DNA of 61,347 bases from Pseudomonadota bacterium (GTDB lineage: Bacteria; Pseudomonadota; Alphaproteobacteria; Micavibrionales; UBA1664): assembly GCA_009926935.1 (NCBI GenBank), contig RFNZ01000011.1, positions 1-61,347 on the forward strand. The letters run 5' to 3'. The position numbers were made by a program, and so were the translations under genes. Below, piece after piece: positions 53,963-61,347 of the stretch (the first letter of the stretch is position 1; the number at the start of each line of letters is the position of its first letter). The notes beneath the pieces are model-generated. The model had not been told where the DNA came from, did not search any database, and saw nothing but the letters and a program-made list of their open reading frames with translations.

Positions 53963-54382
53963 TTATCCTTCCAAAATTGTGCGCAGAGCCTGCGGCATGC
54001 GCGCCGCCCTGCCGTCTTGCCCCATGCAGGCCAGAACGACCTTGAGGGTTACGAGCAACGTTGCGCCGCGCTTTATATCCTGTTGCATGGTAAATGAGGC
54101 TTTTCCAAGGTCAACCACGCGTGTTTCAACCGTCAACAGATCATCGAGGCGGGCGGCTGCCCTATAATCTACTTCCAGATGCCGCACCACCACAAAAACC
54201 CCTGTCTCTTCAGCCAGTTTACTGTTTTCGATGTTGTGGACGCGCAGGTATTCGGTCCGGCCTCTTTCGGCAAATTTGAGGTAGTTGGCGTAGTAAACCA
54301 CGCGCCCCGCATCCGTATCCTCGTAATAGACGCGGATATCTATGGTTTCCAGCGATTTTGATGAATTGTTATCATTTTTCAT
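53963..54382 (-). CDS. ybgC: YbgC-type acyl-CoA thioesterase
   Basis: A 139-residue hotdog-fold thioesterase. IRVYYEDTDAGRVVYYANYLKFAERGRTEYLR holds the catalytic-region Asp in the family signature YxDTDxxG. It leads the tol operon in most proteobacteria; the link to Tol function is not understood. ATG 54382. Confidence 0.95.
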   Translation of the reverse strand: MKNDNNSSKSLETIDIRVYYEDTDAGRVVYYANYLKFAERGRTEYLRVHNIENSKLAEETGVFVVVRHLEVDYRAAARLDDLLTVETRVVDLGKASFTMQQDIKRGATLLVTLKVVLACMGQDGRAARMPQALRTILEG

Positions 54383-54458
54383 ATATTATCCGTAGCTGTA
54401 TAAGAAGGGCACATGGCAACAAACTACATAAGCGTTCTGGTACTTACAGACTTGTCTC

Positions 54459-55364
54459 TTAACGCTTCCACGGTAGCCTTAAGTTGATTTTGCCAAAGGC
54501 AAAGCGTACGACACGCACCATCAGCCACAGACCTACGAAGAACACCGGCACCCACGGCAGCGTTGCGCCTGTGAACTGGATCATTGCATCAATGCCGCGC
54601 ATGAATTTGTTGGCGGCTATTTTCCAGGTGTTATTAAGTTCATACGGCCTGATTTCAGCCGGACGATATTTGACCGCATATTCGATATTGACGGTTGCCA
54701 GTGCTGTCATTTTTTGAAGAATTTTAAGGCGTGCGGAACGCTGGTCAATTTCGGTTTGGACTCTGTTCAACTCCTGCTCAATACGCAGAATATCATCCAC
54801 CTTTTCCGCCTTTGGCGAGGCCAGAAGCGAACGTAGGCGCTCGCGCAGGGCCAGCAGGTTTTCGGTTTGGGCGACGGTATCTGAATATTCCATCGTGTAG
54901 TCATCCGCCGAGACGTTGTGGTTTTTTATCTCCCCCTCGCCGGTTGCCAGAAAATCAAGAAACGCGCCCAGCTTATCAGGCGAAATGCGGGCGGATAAAT
55001 TGCCGCCCTGCTCGGCAGTGATGTTGGAATTGAGCACCTGGCATCCGAGTTCGGCACATTTTGCAAAGTCACGCTGATAGCGGGCTTGCAGCTGGTCGAA
55101 TTCTGTTTCGATTTGTAGGTTATGGGTTTCGGCGATTTTTTTGTCGCCCATATTCCTGCGGTCGAGAACCATGCTGGAAGGCGGCGCTGCCTGCGCTACC
55201 ATGCCGTCCGAATACGCCATCGCGGCCTGAGGCGACGCGCTTTTTGCCATCACCATCCCGCCGCCCATGTAGTTGGCGGATTCAGATGTTGCTACCGAAT
55301 TCTCATCTTCCCAGCAGCCAGCAAGGGCCATCGTTGCAAGCAGCACGAGCAGAAGTTTTTTCAT
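54459..55364 (-). CDS. DUF4349-type lipoprotein with coiled coil
   Basis: A 301-residue lipoprotein: lipobox MALAGC ends a signal peptide, and a DUF4349-like region follows (IAETHNLQIETEFDQL, ARISPDKLGAFLDFL and a coiled coil LLALRERLRSLLASP). A C-terminal membrane helix (about 268-290) and basic tail are present. ATG 55364 lies one base after the ruvB stop and has GAGGAA upstream, so it is coupled to ruvB. Function unknown. Earlier in-frame starts are inside ruvB. Confidence 0.82.
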   Translation of the reverse strand: MKKLLLVLLATMALAGCWEDENSVATSESANYMGGGMVMAKSASPQAAMAYSDGMVAQAAPPSSMVLDRRNMGDKKIAETHNLQIETEFDQLQARYQRDFAKCAELGCQVLNSNITAEQGGNLSARISPDKLGAFLDFLATGEGEIKNHNVSADDYTMEYSDTVAQTENLLALRERLRSLLASPKAEKVDDILRIEQELNRVQTEIDQRSARLKILQKMTALATVNIEYAVKYRPAEIRPYELNNTWKIAANKFMRGIDAMIQFTGATLPWVPVFFVGLWLMVRVVRFAFGKINLRLPWKR

Positions 55365-55365
55365 G

Positions 55366-56394
55366 TCATTCCTCAAATAGGCCGTTGTTCGGTTGTTTCG
55401 GGGCGTTGATGCCGAGGGCTTTGTAAGCCCCACCGGTTACGCAGCGGCCGCGCGGGGTACGCTGCACAAGGCCTTGCTGGATTAAGTAAGGTTCGATGAC
55501 ATCCTCTATCACATCGCGTTCTTCGGATAATGTCGCCGCCAGTGTTTCAACGCCCACAGGCCCGCCTGCGTAGTGTTTGATGATGACCGAGAGATACCGC
55601 CTGTCCATCGCATCGAGCCCTGCGGCGTCTATATCAAGGCGTTTGAGGGCATTGTCGGCGACCGCGGATGTAACACTGGCGTGACCATCGACGAGCGCGA
55701 AGTCACGAACGCGCCTTACCAAACGCCCTGCAATGCGCGGTGTGCCGCGCGCGCGTCTCGCGATTTCGGATGCGCCGTCATCGGCCAGAGGAGCCGCCAG
55801 AATTTTGGCCGCACGTTTGACGATTTTTGTGAGGTCTGCGTGGTCGTAGAAATCGAGGCGCAGGGGAATACCAAAGCGTTCGCGCAAGGGGGTTGTGAGG
55901 AGCCCTGAGCGCGTGGTGGCAGCGACCAGTGTAAACGGCGGTAGCTCGATTTGGACAGAGCGTGCCGCTGGCCCCTCCCCAATCATGATGTCCAGCTTGC
56001 CGTCTTCCATAGCGGGGTAGAGAATTTCTTCAACGACGGGGTTGAGGCGGTGGATTTCATCGATGAACAGCACGTCAAAAGGCTGCAAGTTCGTGAGGAT
56101 GGCCGCCAAATCACCCGCGCGGGCAATAACAGGGCCTGAAGTGGCCTTGAACCCGACGCCGAGTTCGCGCGCCACGATTTGCGCGAGCGTGGTTTTACCA
56201 AGGCCCGGAGGCCCGTGGAGAAGCACGTGGTCCAATGCCTCTTTACGAGATTTTGCGGCGGCGATGAAAACCGCGAGGTTATCCTTAAGCTGCTTCTGGC
56301 CCGTGAATTCGGACAATAATTGCGGGCGAAGGAACTGTTCTTCGTCGGTTTCAATACGCTCTTTTGAAAGGGCTTCTGATCGTTGAAGTGTCAT
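55366..56394 (-). CDS. ruvB: Holliday junction helicase RuvB
   Basis: AAA+ motor of branch migration, 342 residues. Walker A is [11 protein letters not shown], Walker B is [10 protein letters not shown] and sensor segments [15 protein letters not shown] and [16 protein letters not shown] follow. ATG 56394 (MTLQRSEAL) is chosen. The frame continues upstream to 56475, but those 27 codons lie in repeat sequence (56400-56481) and are not RuvB-like. Confidence 0.97.
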   Translation of the reverse strand: MTLQRSEALSKERIETDEEQFLRPQLLSEFTGQKQLKDNLAVFIAAAKSRKEALDHVLLHGPPGLGKTTLAQIVARELGVGFKATSGPVIARAGDLAAILTNLQPFDVLFIDEIHRLNPVVEEILYPAMEDGKLDIMIGEGPAARSVQIELPPFTLVAATTRSGLLTTPLRERFGIPLRLDFYDHADLTKIVKRAAKILAAPLADDGASEIARRARGTPRIAGRLVRRVRDFALVDGHASVTSAVADNALKRLDIDAAGLDAMDRRYLSVIIKHYAGGPVGVETLAATLSEERDVIEDVIEPYLIQQGLVQRTPRGRCVTGGAYKALGINAPKQPNNGLFEE

Positions 56395-56399
56395 TTTTT

Positions 56400-56481
56400 T
56401 ACCGCGAAGGCGCGAAGATGCGAAGAAAACAGACCGCTTCTGGATTGCCGCGTCGGGCTTATGCCTTCCTCGCAATGACAG
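56400..56481. repeat. Two interspersed repeat fragments between ruvA and ruvB
   Basis: The 56400-56430 part (TACCGCGAAGGCGCGAAG) is related to the minus-strand unit at 1-40. The 56441-56481 part begins TGGATTGCCGCGTCGGGCTT and ends CTCGCAATGACAG, which looks like one arm of a third palindromic family. Together they fill the gap between ruvB and ruvA. Confidence 0.65.
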
Positions 56482-56491
56482 TGAAACACAC

Positions 56492-57118
56492 TCATGCAGC
56501 CATCACTTTTAGGGACTGGGTGATGAGGCTGGAAATATCAGCGGCTTCGCCTTTGGCCATGATGGTGCTGACAGCCTGATACGCCTCCGAACGGCCATAG
56601 CCAAGGTTTACAAGGGCGGATACGGCGTCTTCTGCCATGTTTGTGGGCAGCACGGCATCGTTGGCGATCTTTGCTTTTTTGGTGGGGGTGGCCACCGATA
56701 TATCGGACACAGGGGCCGCTATTTTTATGTCCTTTAGCTCCATGACGATGCGTTGCGCGAGTTTGGGGCCTACGCCATCCGCGCGGGTTAAAATAGCGCT
56801 GTCTTTGGCACCTATGGCCAGCGCCAGCTGATCGGGCGTGCAGGCCGATAAAATGGATATAGCAACCTTGGGGCCGACGCCTTGCACGGTTGTCAGGGTT
56901 TTGAACCAGTGCTGTTCGGCTTTATCGGCGAAGCCGTAAAGTGTAATCGCGTCCTCGCGGACGATGGTTTCGATGTAGAGGCTTGCGGCCTCGCCCACAA
57001 CGCCCACTGCGCCCATGGTGCGGGCACCGGCCATGACTACGTACCCGACGCCGCCCACATCAAGGACAAGCGTGTTGCCGGAAATATCGTCAATTTTGCC
57101 TTTAAGCCTGCCGATCAT
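56492..57118 (-). CDS. ruvA: Holliday junction protein RuvA
   Basis: Tetrameric junction-binding protein, 208 residues. [28 protein letters not shown] is the domain I signature. The HhH motifs are VQGVGPKVA and [17 protein letters not shown]. Domain III ([12 protein letters not shown]) contacts RuvB. The start is ATG 57118, 68 bp downstream of the ruvC stop; the gap holds half of the palindrome at 57157-57205. Confidence 0.97.
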   Translation of the reverse strand: MIGRLKGKIDDISGNTLVLDVGGVGYVVMAGARTMGAVGVVGEAASLYIETIVREDAITLYGFADKAEQHWFKTLTTVQGVGPKVAISILSACTPDQLALAIGAKDSAILTRADGVGPKLAQRIVMELKDIKIAAPVSDISVATPTKKAKIANDAVLPTNMAEDAVSALVNLGYGRSEAYQAVSTIMAKGEAADISSLITQSLKVMAA

Positions 57119-57156
57119 GATTCGATTTGAGCATAATCAGGCAGAGAGAACAATAT

Positions 57157-57205
57157 TAGGGTCAGGACCCATTGAATTCATAGAATTCAATGGGTCCTGA
57201 CCCTA
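57157..57205. repeat. Long perfect REP-like palindrome overlapping the ruvC end
   Basis: 23-base arms, TAGGGTCAGGACCCATTGAA with TTC, and its exact inverse, around an ATA loop. It shares the GGGTCAG core with the repeat beside the RAYT gene (6691-6714). The ruvC stop codon and final residues are read from its right arm. Confidence 0.92.
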
Positions 57206-57678
57206 GAACGGTGATGCGCATGACAAATGGCCACGGCCAAAGCATCGGCGGTATCGGCCAGATCGAACGTCGCTTTGGGCAGCAGGACCTTGACCATCAT
57301 TTGTACCTGTTCTTTGCCAGCATGCCCTGCCCCTACGACCGATTTCTTGATGGCATTCGCCGCATATTCGGCAACCACAAGCCCTGCCCGCGCCGGTGCT
57401 ATAAAGGCGACGCCCCGCGCCATTCCCAATTTAAGGGTTGAGGCCGCGTTCATGTTTGAGAAGGTTTCTTCTATTGCGGCTTCGTCGGGGTGCCATTCGG
57501 CAATCACGTCCGTAAGGCCGCTATCGATGGCGCATAAACGCTCGGCCATCGGGGCTTTGGCCGCAGGCCTTATGACGCCCCCCGCGACAAAGGACAGGCG
57601 GTTTTGGTCGCAGTCTATGACCCCCCAGCCGCAGCGAAGGAGCCCAGGGTCAATGCCAAGAATGCGAGTGGGTGCCAT
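57187..57678 (-). CDS. ruvC: Holliday junction resolvase RuvC
   Basis: Junction endonuclease, 163 residues. MAPTRILGIDPGLLRCGWGV carries the first catalytic Asp; AIEETFSNMN, KSVVGAGHAGKEQVQMMV and DLADTADALAVAICHAH carry the other acidic residues. ATG 57678 is chosen over an in-frame start at 57714. The last five residues (RVRTH) and the TGA come from the palindrome at 57157-57205, so the natural C-terminus has been replaced. The catalytic core is complete. Confidence 0.95.
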   Translation of the reverse strand: MAPTRILGIDPGLLRCGWGVIDCDQNRLSFVAGGVIRPAAKAPMAERLCAIDSGLTDVIAEWHPDEAAIEETFSNMNAASTLKLGMARGVAFIAPARAGLVVAEYAANAIKKSVVGAGHAGKEQVQMMVKVLLPKATFDLADTADALAVAICHAHHRSRVRTH

Positions 57679-57743
57679 GCCCCCGAGGATCGTCCATATC
57701 GGGGTTTTTGACAATCGCTATCGATTTAACGTAATTAAACGCC

Positions 57744-58124
57744 ATGCTTACGACTTTTGCGCAGCTCGTTTTTTTGCAAGAACCGCCAGCAAAGCCAAGC
57801 GCGATCATGCTGGCCCGCGCACAGGCGCTTAAGGATTTTGTTGACCTGTGTCTGCAGCTTGAGCCCGATGCCGGCCATAGCCCAAATGCGCTCAAAGCGC
57901 TTTTTGCTGACCAGTGTGTACTTGGTGCCCATGCCGACCGCTTGCGTGCCCAGCTGCAAAACACGATCATGACTTCGGGCGACGTGGAAGCAAGAAGACA
58001 AGCGCGTATTGCCGTTGCCCGACTTGAATCCGCAAGTTCGCATTTTAATATGAGTCGCACACGCTACCCGCATATCCGGGCGCGGCGAGGAAAACGCGTT
58101 TCGGTTGAACTTGATCGTTTCTAA
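57744..58124 (+). CDS. Unknown protein on the opposite strand within the ruv region
   Basis: A 126-residue protein, helical and Ala/Leu-rich, with a very basic C-terminus (RTRYPHIRARRGKRVSVELDRF). No domain is recognised. It lies between ruvC and yebC but points the other way, and overlaps the yebC end by four bases. ATG 57744 has no strong ribosome site. Absence of stops and normal composition support a real gene moderately. Confidence 0.55.
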   Translation: MLTTFAQLVFLQEPPAKPSAIMLARAQALKDFVDLCLQLEPDAGHSPNALKALFADQCVLGAHADRLRAQLQNTIMTSGDVEARRQARIAVARLESASSHFNMSRTRYPHIRARRGKRVSVELDRF

Positions 58125-58879
58125 GCCGCTTCCAGCCTTGAAGCGATTTCTTCAGGCAGATCCATGTTTGTGAAAACCTGCTGAACGTCATCGTTTTCAT
58201 CGAGATAGTCGATGAGTTTCATGAGTTTTTCGGCTGCATCAAAATCACTGAGCGGATTGAGATTAAGCGGTTTCCAGATGAGGCCTGATTTTTCAGGTGT
58301 GCCGTAGGCCGCTTCCATTTTCTCGCGGACGGCGGCGAAATCCGCAATCTCGGTATACACCGCATGATAGGCGTCATCGCTTTCGACATTCTGCGCGCCT
58401 GCTTCGACCGCCGCTTCAAAGATACTGTCGGCGGTGGCTTTGGCCGCTGGTATCACAATCTCGCCCACGTGCTCAAACATAAACCCGACCGAGCCAGTCT
58501 CGCCCAGCGCGCCACCAAACTTTGTGAAAGCCAGACGGACATCGCCCACGGTGCGGGTTTTGTTATCGGTCAGCGCTTCGATAATCACGGCGACGCCGCC
58601 GGGGCCATAGCCCTCGTACCGTGCTTCCTGATAGTCCTTGCCGTCGGCTGCGCCCGGTGTCCCCTGCTCAATGGCCCGCTTGATGCGGTCATTGGGCATA
58701 TTGACCTCCTTGGCCTTGGCTATTGCGAGCCTCAGGCGGGGGTTCATCGCCGGGTCGGGGGTGCCTGATTTTGCCGCAACCGTGATTTCACGGGCGACTT
58801 TGCCAAACAAGTTGGCTTTCTTTTTGCCTTGCGCCTCTTTGCGGCGCGCAACGTTTTTAGCGTGGGAATGGCCTGCCAC
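58121..58879 (-). CDS. YebC/PmpR family transcription/translation factor
   Basis: A 252-residue TACO1-type protein. It begins MAGHSHAKNVARRKEAQGKKKA and has NMPNDRIKRAIEQG and EARYEGYGPGGVAVIIEALTDN, all family hallmarks. YebC proteins are reported as transcription regulators and, more recently, as helpers of polyproline translation. This is of interest given the unusual EF-P here. It usually precedes ruvCAB, as it does here except for the inverted gene between. Confidence 0.95.
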   Translation of the reverse strand: MAGHSHAKNVARRKEAQGKKKANLFGKVAREITVAAKSGTPDPAMNPRLRLAIAKAKEVNMPNDRIKRAIEQGTPGAADGKDYQEARYEGYGPGGVAVIIEALTDNKTRTVGDVRLAFTKFGGALGETGSVGFMFEHVGEIVIPAAKATADSIFEAAVEAGAQNVESDDAYHAVYTEIADFAAVREKMEAAYGTPEKSGLIWKPLNLNPLSDFDAAEKLMKLIDYLDENDDVQQVFTNMDLPEEIASRLEAA

Positions 58880-59001
58880 TTTTAGTTTCCTTCTTACGCC
58901 GTTGCTCGCGGGGTGGCCTTGCCACCCTTAAGCACTTTCTAATTAACTCCATATCTGTATAATTTCCCGTATTCGTTTTTTCAACCACCCTTCATGGTTT
59001 C

Positions 59002-59514
59002 ATGCCTTATCAGTTTGACCGCGTTTCCGTTCTTATTGTTGAAGACAATCAGCCTATGGCGCTGATGGCGAAATCCATCCTTGAAACTTTTGGCATCTCG
59101 ACCGTGTATTTGACCAAAAACGGCGAAGAGGGTTTTGACAGCTTCTGCAAGCACAACCCTGATTTTGTGATTGCCGACTGGATGATGAAGCCGATGGACG
59201 GGATCATTCTGACCAAAACCATTAGGACCGAAGCCAAATCACCCAACCCGTTTGTACCTATCATCCTGATGACCGGATTTTCAGAAAAGGGCCGTGTTGA
59301 GGAGGCCCGCGATGCCGGCGTTACCGAGTTTCTGGTCAAACCTTTTGAGGCCAAGGACCTTTACAAGCGTATCGCGCAATGTATCGAACGCCCGCGCCAA
59401 TTTGTCAGATGCGAGGACTTTTTCGGCCCCGACCGCAGGCGCAAGCAAGACCCCAATTATGCAGGCCCATGGCGGCGTGAGGGCGACCACGACATTAAGG
59501 ACCTGATCCGATGA
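59002..59514 (+). CDS. Receiver-domain response regulator
   Basis: A 170-residue CheY-like protein: VEDNQ at 13-17, phosphoacceptor Asp59 (VIADWMMKPMDG), Thr in LMTGFSE and Lys in FLVKPFEAKDL. A C-terminal extension of about 40 residues (FGPDRRRKQDPNYAGPWRR) is basic and lacks an output domain. The stop overlaps the next start (ATGA), implying a functional pair. Confidence 0.92.
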   Translation: MPYQFDRVSVLIVEDNQPMALMAKSILETFGISTVYLTKNGEEGFDSFCKHNPDFVIADWMMKPMDGIILTKTIRTEAKSPNPFVPIILMTGFSEKGRVEEARDAGVTEFLVKPFEAKDLYKRIAQCIERPRQFVRCEDFFGPDRRRKQDPNYAGPWRREGDHDIKDLIR

Positions 59515-60026
59515 TTGACTATCCACGCGATCGCAAACGCCGAGCAGAAATCCTGTTTCCGCCCAACGCACTCAAGGCAAAGGTGGGGAGCGGCGGTATT
59601 GATGAGAAACTGATTGTCAAAGCCCAGAAGATTATCGAGGAAACGAAAGTCGATTTTCTGCCGATCGGGCAGCGTTACCTAAAATCGCTTGAAGAGGGCC
59701 TGAGCACCACCAAGGCCAATCGCGGGCGCATGGATGAAGAGGCCCTGATTGCGACGATGCTTTACCCTGCCATGCAGCTCAAGGCCAATGGCGGCATGTT
59801 CGGGTATCCGTTGGTTACGGCTGTGGCTGCACGCCTCATACGTTTTCTTGAGCATATCAATGACACCAATGATGATGCCCTTGAGGTTATCAATGCTTAT
59901 GTCGAAACATTGTCGGCCATCCTTTTAATGGGTGAAGGCAACAGGAATGTTGTGGACCATGTGGCGGATATCCATGTGGCACTTGATGAAGCCTGCACCC
60001 GCTATTTTGAGAAGCATGGGAATTAA
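59511..60026 (+). CDS. Unknown helical protein coupled to a receiver
   Basis: A 171-residue all-helical protein. The first ATG overlaps the TGA of the receiver gene by four bases. No domain is certain. A segment MLYPAMQLKANGGMFGYPLVTAVAARLIRFLEHIND looks like a helical bundle, so it could be an effector or phosphotransfer-like partner. No Hpt histidine motif (HxxKG) is seen. I infer a signalling role only from the coupling. Confidence 0.75.
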   Translation: MIDYPRDRKRRAEILFPPNALKAKVGSGGIDEKLIVKAQKIIEETKVDFLPIGQRYLKSLEEGLSTTKANRGRMDEEALIATMLYPAMQLKANGGMFGYPLVTAVAARLIRFLEHINDTNDDALEVINAYVETLSAILLMGEGNRNVVDHVADIHVALDEACTRYFEKHGN

Positions 60027-60093
60027 TATTATTTTGCATATTATTAGCTCTTTCGGTATCCTACACGCACTAAACCGTGCTAAGTGACCAGAT

Positions 60094-61245
60094 ATGCAGC
60101 TCGCTAGACAACGCTTTGAAGCCGCAGGGATCCTCCCCGCCCATTTCGGGGCCGATGCCTATTGCGGACAAAACCCCATGGACGTTACGCCCGTGGCGCT
60201 GGCGGTGTACGCGCAAATCGTAAAAATGCTGCCGATCGCAAGAAGGCTCGGCAAAAAAGTTATCGTCGTTTTTGGAGAAAATCACAACATCCCGACGCAT
60301 GTCGTAGCCGGAAAAGCCACGCTTGATCTCGCGCGCCGCAGCCTTGGCGATCACGCAAAAATTGCCGTGAATTTTGAGATGAGGCACAACACGCAGTCTG
60401 TCCTGCTTTCTCAACAACTGAATACCCCGCGCCCTTTGCTTGACTGGTTATCCCTCCACGATACAACCGGACACGAGCAGATAAAAACCATTCTGGCTTT
60501 TGGTGCCCATGAAGAATCCCCGGTCACGCGCCGCGATTTTTATGCCTATCTGCTTGAAAAAAACGTGCCGACAAAATTTGTGGATGCCGCATTTATCGAA
60601 GATGAGCGCACGGGCGAGGCGATCCTTGATCTCTATGACCCGCAGACAAGAAGGCTTGTGGTGCACAGACGCCGCGGAATGCCTGATAGCCTTGATATCC
60701 CCGTATATTCGGCCAATGGCATGGCTGACCGCAATTACATCATGGCTATCAATACCTGCCTGAACATGAAACAGACATCCGCTGATTTAGGCTTTCTTTT
60801 CTGCGGGAATGACCATGTCATTGGAAACACGGAGGCAGGGCACAAGTTCAGCGAGAGCGCGACTGCCTACCTTGCCGCCTCGGGCCACATTGTCATACCG
60901 GTGTTCAACCAGCATTATCTTGGGTTTTCGCAGGACATCCCCCTAGAGGCACGGGATATTATCAGACAGGGTGTGATAATCCGCGGACTTGATCCTTCGA
61001 TTTACGAAATCGGAGATGAGACCGACGAGCTGTTTCATTTTGAAGATGTTTTAGAAAACTCGAGCCGTGTTGTTGGCCCCAGCCAAGTTCCTGACACCAG
61101 GCATTTGGGCCGCACGGTCCTGCTTGAAACCCAACGTGCCGCCGACATCTTGAGGCGCGCGTATCCCGAGACAGCCGTACGCGGCCCTTATGAAGGCGGG
61201 CGTGCCCCTGCCGCCGCACACACGCCTGTACAGCGCGTAGCTTAG
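60094..61245 (+). CDS. ChaN/EreA-like protein, unknown
   Basis: A 383-residue protein with a GExH signature, VIVVFGENHNIPTH (Gly61, Glu62, His64, His69), recalling the ChaN/erythromycin-esterase/TraB group (GExHxxPxHH). Further support is RNYIMAINTCL, where those families have RNxxMA, and FCGNDH later. No signal peptide is visible, unlike the lipoprotein ChaN. The Ala/Pro-rich tail is disordered. The start is ATG 60094. The role is unknown; the family link is tentative. Confidence 0.65.
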   Translation: MQLARQRFEAAGILPAHFGADAYCGQNPMDVTPVALAVYAQIVKMLPIARRLGKKVIVVFGENHNIPTHVVAGKATLDLARRSLGDHAKIAVNFEMRHNTQSVLLSQQLNTPRPLLDWLSLHDTTGHEQIKTILAFGAHEESPVTRRDFYAYLLEKNVPTKFVDAAFIEDERTGEAILDLYDPQTRRLVVHRRRGMPDSLDIPVYSANGMADRNYIMAINTCLNMKQTSADLGFLFCGNDHVIGNTEAGHKFSESATAYLAASGHIVIPVFNQHYLGFSQDIPLEARDIIRQGVIIRGLDPSIYEIGDETDELFHFEDVLENSSRVVGPSQVPDTRHLGRTVLLETQRAADILRRAYPETAVRGPYEGGRAPAAAHTPVQRVA

Positions 61246-61347
61246 GTTCTATTGACATTCGTCCCATAATGGCCTGCAAAACGTGTATTTCTACGCTTCC
61301 GCTTCTCAAATATCTGAACATATTCTGCGAGGCGGTTCTCGAAATAC

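Noticed and set aside
58911..58927. GGGTGGC-CTT-GCCACCC hairpin between yebC and the receiver gene
   Set aside because: No T-run on either side, divergent genes; role unclear.

Overview
This window looks like a chromosomal stretch of an alphaproteobacterium of moderate GC content. The evidence is gene content and order: a CcrM-type GANTC methyltransferase next to rnhB, an atpI-atpB-atpE-atpF'-atpF cluster with two b-type subunits, efp next to suhB, dsbA-like next to smc, a ybgC-tolQRAB cluster beside ruvCAB, and an envC/ctpA/yibQ/rppH cluster. I cannot name the genus. Most of the window is housekeeping DNA with short accessory insertions and many dispersed palindromic repeats.

Layout. 0.1-4.1 kb: cell-wall genes on the minus strand (MltB, RlpA, DacA) and tmk. 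4.2-5.8 kb: an unknown exported protein with an apparently frameshifted signal peptide, and a YdcF/ElyC-type protein. 5.87-7.93 kb: a small accessory island at a tRNA-Ser(UGA) gene. It carries a REP-associated transposase and an unknown gene, and ends in two partial copies of the tRNA 3' end. 7.9-11.2 kb: a hybrid histidine kinase with a divergent receiver-only protein. 11.2-16 kb: AmtB, a small Ala/Glu-rich exported protein, a 631-residue Ala-rich protein with a four-Cys tail, and a NifU-like protein. 16-21.5 kb: rplU-rpmA, a SemiSWEET, obgE, pepN (with two in-frame repeat insertions) and rnhB.

21.5-25.1 kb: a stand-alone CobT-like VWA protein, ccrM and an HExxH protein. The ccrM upstream region has nine GANTC sites in 130 bp. 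25.2-31.9 kb: lgt, a MidA-type methyltransferase, an envelope gene pair, suhB, efp (unusual tip loop), dciA and mutY. 31.9-35.9 kb: two tandem paralogous HExxH proteins and an MsbA-type ABC exporter. 36-43.3 kb: DsbA-like protein, smc and the Fo genes of ATP synthase, with an unusually long b' subunit. 43.3-49.9 kb: nadD, rsfS (apparently starting at ATA after a small leader ORF and a terminator-like hairpin), rlmH, EnvC-like, ctpA, YibQ-like and rppH.

49.9-58.9 kb: tolB, tolA, tolR, tolQ, ybgC (no pal here), a DUF4349-type lipoprotein, ruvB, ruvA, ruvC and yebC. Two of the junctions in the ruv region hold repeats, and ruvC ends inside one. 58.9-61.3 kb: a receiver protein translationally coupled to a helical partner, and a ChaN/EreA-like protein. 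The only gene-free stretch over about 300 bp is 7529-7931, which holds the tRNA-derived repeats.

The observations most worth follow-up are the GANTC cluster at ccrM, the rsfS leader with its ATA start, the nested tRNA-Ser repeats, the coding repeats inside pepN, the tandem HExxH family and the EF-P loop.
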